The notes under the pieces were generated by a model, which was not told the DNA's origin, did not search any database, and saw only the letters and a program-made list of their open reading frames with translations. The translations under genes and the position numbers were made by a program. This document shows, in pieces, positions 60,511 to 64,000 of a stretch of 64,000 nucleotides of DNA; the first letter of the stretch is position 1, and the number at the start of each line of letters is the position of its first letter. Source of the stretch: Streptomyces sp. A2-16 (lineage in GTDB: Bacteria > Actinomycetota > Actinomycetes > Streptomycetales > Streptomycetaceae); contig NZ_CP063808.1 of the NCBI RefSeq assembly GCF_018128905.1, positions 6,324,001-6,388,000 of the forward strand, in the 5' to 3' direction.

Positions 60511-61716
60511 TCAGCCGCCCGTGAGGCGGCTCGCCGAGTGCACGCCCGGCTGGTACTTGGGCAGCCGGGCGGTGATCTTCATGCCCGCGCCGACGGCGGT
60601 CTCGATGACGAGGCCGTAGGAGTCGCCGTACACCTGGCGGAGCCGGTCGTCGACGTTGGACAGTCCGATGCCGCCCGAGGGGCTGACCTCGCCGGCGAGG
60701 ATACGGCGGAGCAGGACCGGGTCCATCCCTGCGCCGTCGTCCTCGATGACGACGAGGGCCTCGGCGCCGGTGTCCTGGGCGGTGATCTGGAGGTGGCACT
60801 TCTCGGTCTTGCCCTCCAGTCCGTGCTTGATGGCGTTCTCGACGAGCGGCTGCAGGCACAGGAAGGGCAGGGCGACCGGCAGCACCTCCGGGGCGATCTG
60901 GAGGGTGACGGAGAGGCGGTCGCCGAAGCGTGCCCTGACCAGCGCCAAGTAGTGGTCGATGGCGTGGAGTTCGTCGGCGAGGGTGGTGAAGTCGCCGTGC
61001 CTGCGGAACGAGTAGCGGGTGAAGTCGGCGAATTCGAGGAGCAGTTCGCGGGCGCGTTCGGGGTCGGTGCGGACGAAGGAAGCGATCACCGCGAGCGAGT
61101 TGAAGATGAAGTGCGGGGAGATCTGGGCGCGAAGTGCCTTGATCTCGGCCTCGATCAGCCGGGTGCGGGACTGGTCGAGATCGGCCAGTTCCAGCTGGAC
61201 GCTGACCCAGCGGGCGACCTCCCCGGCGGCGCGGACCAGGACGGCGGACTCGCGGGGCGCGCAGGCGACCAGGGCGCCGTGGACGCGGTCGTCGACGGTG
61301 AGGGGGGCGACGACCGCCCAGCGGACCGGGCAGTCCGGGGCGCCGCAGGTGAGCGGGAAGGCCTCGCCGCGGCCGGTCTCCAGCGGTCCGGCGAGGCGTT
61401 CCATGATCTCGGTGCGGTGGTGGCCGCCCACGCCGTCCCAGACCAGGACCTGCTTCTGGTCGGTGAGGCACAGCGCGTCCGTGCCGAGCAGCGAGCGCAG
61501 TCGGCGGGCCGCCTTGCGGGCGGTCTCCTCCGTCAGCCCGGCCCGCAGCGGGGGCGCGGCCAGGGAGGCGGTGTGCAGGGTCTCGAAGGTGGCGTGCTCG
61601 ACGGGGGTGCCGAGGCCGCCCAGGCTCTGCGTACCGGCCGTCCGCCGGCCGAGCCAGAAGCCGGCGGCGAGCAGCGGGAGGATCGCCACGCACAGTCCGG
61701 CCAGGAATCCGCTCAT
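60511..61716 (-). CDS. LytS-type sensor histidine kinase
   Basis: Two-component sensor of the His_kinase (PF06580) family, 401 residues. A single N-terminal hydrophobic segment (FLAGLCVAILPLLAAGFWLG) is followed by a GAF-like region (~60-175, with CGAPDCPVRW). The phospho-acceptor helix LRAQISPHFIFNSLAVI comes next, then an HATPase with QPLVENAIKHG and GGIGLSNVDDRL. It is last in an operon: LytTR regulator, small membrane protein, SSS symporter, kinase. The gap to the symporter stop is 13 bp. The kinase may read substrate through the symporter itself. Confidence 0.9.
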   Translation of the reverse strand: MSGFLAGLCVAILPLLAAGFWLGRRTAGTQSLGGLGTPVEHATFETLHTASLAAPPLRAGLTEETARKAARRLRSLLGTDALCLTDQKQVLVWDGVGGHHRTEIMERLAGPLETGRGEAFPLTCGAPDCPVRWAVVAPLTVDDRVHGALVACAPRESAVLVRAAGEVARWVSVQLELADLDQSRTRLIEAEIKALRAQISPHFIFNSLAVIASFVRTDPERARELLLEFADFTRYSFRRHGDFTTLADELHAIDHYLALVRARFGDRLSVTLQIAPEVLPVALPFLCLQPLVENAIKHGLEGKTEKCHLQITAQDTGAEALVVIEDDGAGMDPVLLRRILAGEVSPSGGIGLSNVDDRLRQVYGDSYGLVIETAVGAGMKITARLPKYQPGVHSASRLTGG

Positions 61717-61729
61717 GCCGTCACCTCCC

Positions 61730-63442
61730 TCATGCCTTGACCTCCGCCCGCAGTTCCTCCGGCAGATGGAAGCGGGCCAGGATCGCCGCCGTGCCCGCCG
61801 GGACCCGGCCCGCGGTGGCCAGCGACACCAGCACCATGGTGAGGAAGCCGAGCGGCACCGACCAGAGCGCGGGCCAGGCGAGCAGGGAGTGCAGCGCTCC
61901 TGTCGCCGGGAAGCCCGCCATGGTCACGGCGACGGCGACGAACGCCGAGCCGCCGCCGACCAGCATGCCCGCGGCGGCGCCGGGCGGGGTGAGCCGCCGC
62001 CACCAGATGCCGAGGACGAGAAGCGGGCAGAACGAGGAGGCGGAGACGGCGAAGGCGAGCCCGACCGCGTCGGCGACGGGCAGCCCGCCGACCAGGACGC
62101 TCGCGGCGAGCGGCACGCACATCGCGAGGACGGTGCCGAGCCGGAAGTGCCGGACACCGCGCGAGGGCAGGACGTCCTGGGTGAGGACGCCGGCCACGGC
62201 CATGGTGAGTCCGGAGGCCGTGGACAGGAACGCGGCGAAGGCACCGCCCGCCACCAGCGCGCCCAGCAGGTCGCCGCCGAGGCCGCCGATCATGCGCTCG
62301 GGGAGCAGGAGGACGGCGGCGTCGGCGTCCCCGGTGAGGGTGAGTTCGGGGGCGTACAGGCGGCCGAGGGCGCCGTAGACCGGGGGCAGCAGGTAGAAGC
62401 AGCCGATCAGGCCGAGGACGGCGACCGTGGTGCGGCGGGCGGCGACGCCGTGCGGGCTGGTGTAGAAGCGGACGACGACGTGCGGCAGGCCCATGGTGCC
62501 GAGGAAGGTGGCGAGGATCAGTCCGTACGTTGCGTACAGGGGCCGTTCCTCGCGGCCCGCGGCGAGCGAGGTCGACATGCCGTCGCTGGAGCCGCGGTCG
62601 GCGGCGGGGGCGGTGGTGCCCTTGGCGAAGGTGAGCTGGGTGCCGCGGTCGATGCGGTGGGTGCCCGCGGGGAGCCGGAGTCTGCGGTCCTCGTGCGGGC
62701 GGCCGTCGACGGTGCCGGTGACCGTGACGGTCAGGGGGCTCTCCAGCTTGAGGTCGAGGGTGGAGCCGACGCGGACGACGCGCTGTTCGCGGAAGGTCGC
62801 CGGTTCCTCGAAGGCGTGGCTGGGGGCGCCGTCGCCCTGCCAGGCGAGGATCAGGAAGAGGGCGGGGACGAGGAGGGCGGTGAGTTTGAGCCAGTACTGG
62901 AAGGCCTGCACGAAGGTGATGCTGCGCATGCCGCCCGCGGCGACGGTGGCGACCACGACGACGGCGACGATCAGCCCGCCGAGCCACTGGGGCGCCCCCG
63001 TGAGCACGGTCAGCGTCAGCCCGGCCCCCTGGAGTTGGGGCAGCAGGTAGAGCCAGCCGACGCCGACGACGAAGGCGCCCGCGAGCCGTCGTACGGCCTG
63101 TGAGGCGAGGCGGGCCTCGGCGAAGTCGGGGAGGGTGTAGGCGCCGGAGCGGCGCAGGGGGGCGGCGACGAACAGCAGCAGGACGAGATAGCCGGCCGTG
63201 TAGCCGACGGGGTACCAGAGCATGTCAGGACCCTGGACGAGGACCAGGCCGGCGATGCCCAGGAAGGACGCGGCGGAGAGGTACTCGCCGCTGATGGCGG
63301 CCGCGTTGAGGCGGGGGCCGACGGTGCGGGAGGCGACGTAGAAGTCGGAGGTGGTGCGGGAGATGCGCAGGCCGAAGGCGCCGACCAGGACGGTGGCCAC
63401 CACGACCAGGGCGACGGCGGGGACCGAGTAGCTGGAGTTCAT
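61730..63442 (-). CDS. Sodium:solute symporter (acetate/pyruvate type)
   Basis: SSS-family cation symporter related to ActP/MctP, 570 residues with 12-13 hydrophobic segments. Early motifs ISGEYLSAASFLGIAGL and YPVGYTAGYLVLLLFVAAPL fit the acetate-permease branch. An extracytoplasmic insert (~200-290, hydrophilic with VTVTGTVDGRPHEDRRLRL) is seen in actinobacterial relatives. ATG 63442. It is flanked by a small DUF485-like protein upstream and the LytS kinase downstream. Acetate, pyruvate or another short monocarboxylate is the expected substrate. Confidence 0.9.
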   Translation of the reverse strand: MNSSYSVPAVALVVVATVLVGAFGLRISRTTSDFYVASRTVGPRLNAAAISGEYLSAASFLGIAGLVLVQGPDMLWYPVGYTAGYLVLLLFVAAPLRRSGAYTLPDFAEARLASQAVRRLAGAFVVGVGWLYLLPQLQGAGLTLTVLTGAPQWLGGLIVAVVVVATVAAGGMRSITFVQAFQYWLKLTALLVPALFLILAWQGDGAPSHAFEEPATFREQRVVRVGSTLDLKLESPLTVTVTGTVDGRPHEDRRLRLPAGTHRIDRGTQLTFAKGTTAPAADRGSSDGMSTSLAAGREERPLYATYGLILATFLGTMGLPHVVVRFYTSPHGVAARRTTVAVLGLIGCFYLLPPVYGALGRLYAPELTLTGDADAAVLLLPERMIGGLGGDLLGALVAGGAFAAFLSTASGLTMAVAGVLTQDVLPSRGVRHFRLGTVLAMCVPLAASVLVGGLPVADAVGLAFAVSASSFCPLLVLGIWWRRLTPPGAAAGMLVGGGSAFVAVAVTMAGFPATGALHSLLAWPALWSVPLGFLTMVLVSLATAGRVPAGTAAILARFHLPEELRAEVKA

Positions 63443-63461
63443 CGGACCTCGTACCCGCTGC

Positions 63462-63821
63462 TCATCGGTCCTCGACCAGCCGTACGAAGTCCCGTTCGTT
63501 GCGTTCCGCGCGGCGCACGTACCAGCGGGCCAGCAGGACCATCGGGACGTAGAGGCCGAAGCCGAGGACGCCCCATTCGAGGCGGTGGGCGTCCGGCATG
63601 GCCGCGAAGAGCAGCGGGAGCGGGCCGATGAGCAGTCCGAGGAAGGCGAACACCGCGAGGGCGGCGCGCAGTTGGGTGCGCATCAGGGAGCGGACGTAGG
63701 TGTGGCCGAGGGTGGTCTGTTCGTCGATCTCGGTGCGCGGCCGGTAGTAGCCGGAGGCGGGGCGGCCGCGGCGGGGCGGGCCGGTGACGACGACGCGCCG
63801 CTCGACGGGGTCCTGGGGCAC
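63462..63821 (-). CDS. DUF485-like small membrane protein
   Basis: 119-residue protein. A basic cytoplasmic N-terminus (~1-50) leads to two hydrophobic segments (LAVFAFLGLLIGPLPLLFAAM and WGVLGFGLYVPMVLLARWYV) and an RRAERNERDF tail. Topology and place match the DUF485 partner usually encoded before acetate-type SSS symporters, though the sequence match is loose. GTG 63821. It starts 2 bp after the stop of the LytTR regulator and ends 19 bp before the symporter. Confidence 0.75.
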   Translation of the reverse strand: MPQDPVERRVVVTGPPRRGRPASGYYRPRTEIDEQTTLGHTYVRSLMRTQLRAALAVFAFLGLLIGPLPLLFAAMPDAHRLEWGVLGFGLYVPMVLLARWYVRRAERNERDFVRLVEDR

Positions 63822-63823
63822 GG

Positions 63824-64000
63824 CTAGGGCCTCCTCATCAGCAGGTCGCGCAGCTCGCGTGTGTGGCGACGGCTGACCTGGAGTTCCTCGCCGCCGACCA
63901 GGACGCTCACCGTGCCCGCGTCCAGGCGGAGTTCGCCGACGTGGCGCAGGGCGACGAGATGGCGGCGGTGGATGCGGACGAAGCCTCGGGAGCGCCAGCG
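63824..64000 (-). CDS. LytTR response regulator, C-terminal part
   Basis: Partial gene cut by the right edge; the 58 residues visible before TAG are the end of a LytTR DNA-binding domain. Recognisable parts are FVRIHRRHLVALRHVGELRL and VLVGGEELQVSRRHTRELRD. The receiver domain must lie beyond the window. It is first visible gene of the operon ending in the LytS kinase, so the two form a LytS/LytTR two-component pair around a symporter. Confidence 0.85.
   Translation of the reverse strand, partial: RWRSRGFVRIHRRHLVALRHVGELRLDAGTVSVLVGGEELQVSRRHTRELRDLLMRRP

Overview
The window is chromosomal DNA from a Streptomyces-like actinomycete. It is very GC-rich with strong third-position GC bias and many GTG starts. 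It carries the Streptomyces THN-melanin genes (rppA, CYP158A-type P450, cupin monooxygenase), a mycothiol-dependent dehydrogenase, MurT/GatD and a CebR-type palindrome. I see no rRNA, tRNA, CRISPR array, transposase or prophage gene. No gene-free stretch exceeds about 300 bp.

Region 1 (about 1.8-18.8 kb) is the most coherent part: a choline / glycine betaine catabolic supercluster. BetA (13740-12070) and BetB (11885-10416) take choline to betaine. BetB is followed at 20 bp by a betaine-type ABC transporter (ATPase, double permease, lipoprotein). A three-component Rieske system (ferredoxin, FAD reductase, oxygenase; 17451-14683) is suited to demethylating betaine to dimethylglycine with release of formaldehyde. 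A dimethylglycine-oxidase-like flavoprotein with a folate domain (6113-3675) makes sarcosine and methylene-THF. S-(hydroxymethyl)mycothiol dehydrogenase (18697-17612) removes formaldehyde, and PurU (1873-2745) returns THF from formyl-THF. Two close IclR paralogues are embedded. A 17-bp palindrome, GTTGC-N7-GCAAC, recurs in front of nearly every transcription unit of this region; I propose it as the operator of the IclR pair. Sarcosine oxidase is not in the window. A Rox-like flavin monooxygenase with its own operator sits at the left edge.

Region 2 (18.9-33 kb) is mixed: a PAS-PAS-SpoIIE-HATPase regulator; a short UvrA-like ABC ATPase with VOC and TetR genes; a secreted M19-like hydrolase with an F5/8C domain; a secreted GH5 mannanase behind a CebR box; a methyltransferase-Nudix fusion; a DUF779 protein; an NAGPA-type exported protein; a small membrane protein; and a Tat-exported PLC-like phosphodiesterase.

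Region 3 (33-46 kb) holds an operon of a quinone oxidoreductase and two acyl-CoA dehydrogenases, one lacking the catalytic Glu. It also holds Dps, an aldehyde dehydrogenase behind a perfect 19-bp palindrome with a small unknown peptide gene downstream, PheA, a protein mannosyltransferase, a divergent XRE-cupin regulator / thioredoxin-reductase-like pair, an ATP-dependent DNA ligase coupled to a Nudix gene, and GabD.

Region 4 (46.7-64 kb) holds the THN-melanin operon, a FadE/TetR pair with a doubled operator, peptide deformylase, MurT-GatD, PfkA, CtaG, a PASTA lipoprotein next to a transmembrane Ser/Thr kinase, and a LytTR regulator / small membrane protein / SSS symporter / LytS kinase operon whose regulator is cut by the right edge.

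All calls are by eye from sequence and remembered family features. No database search was run.
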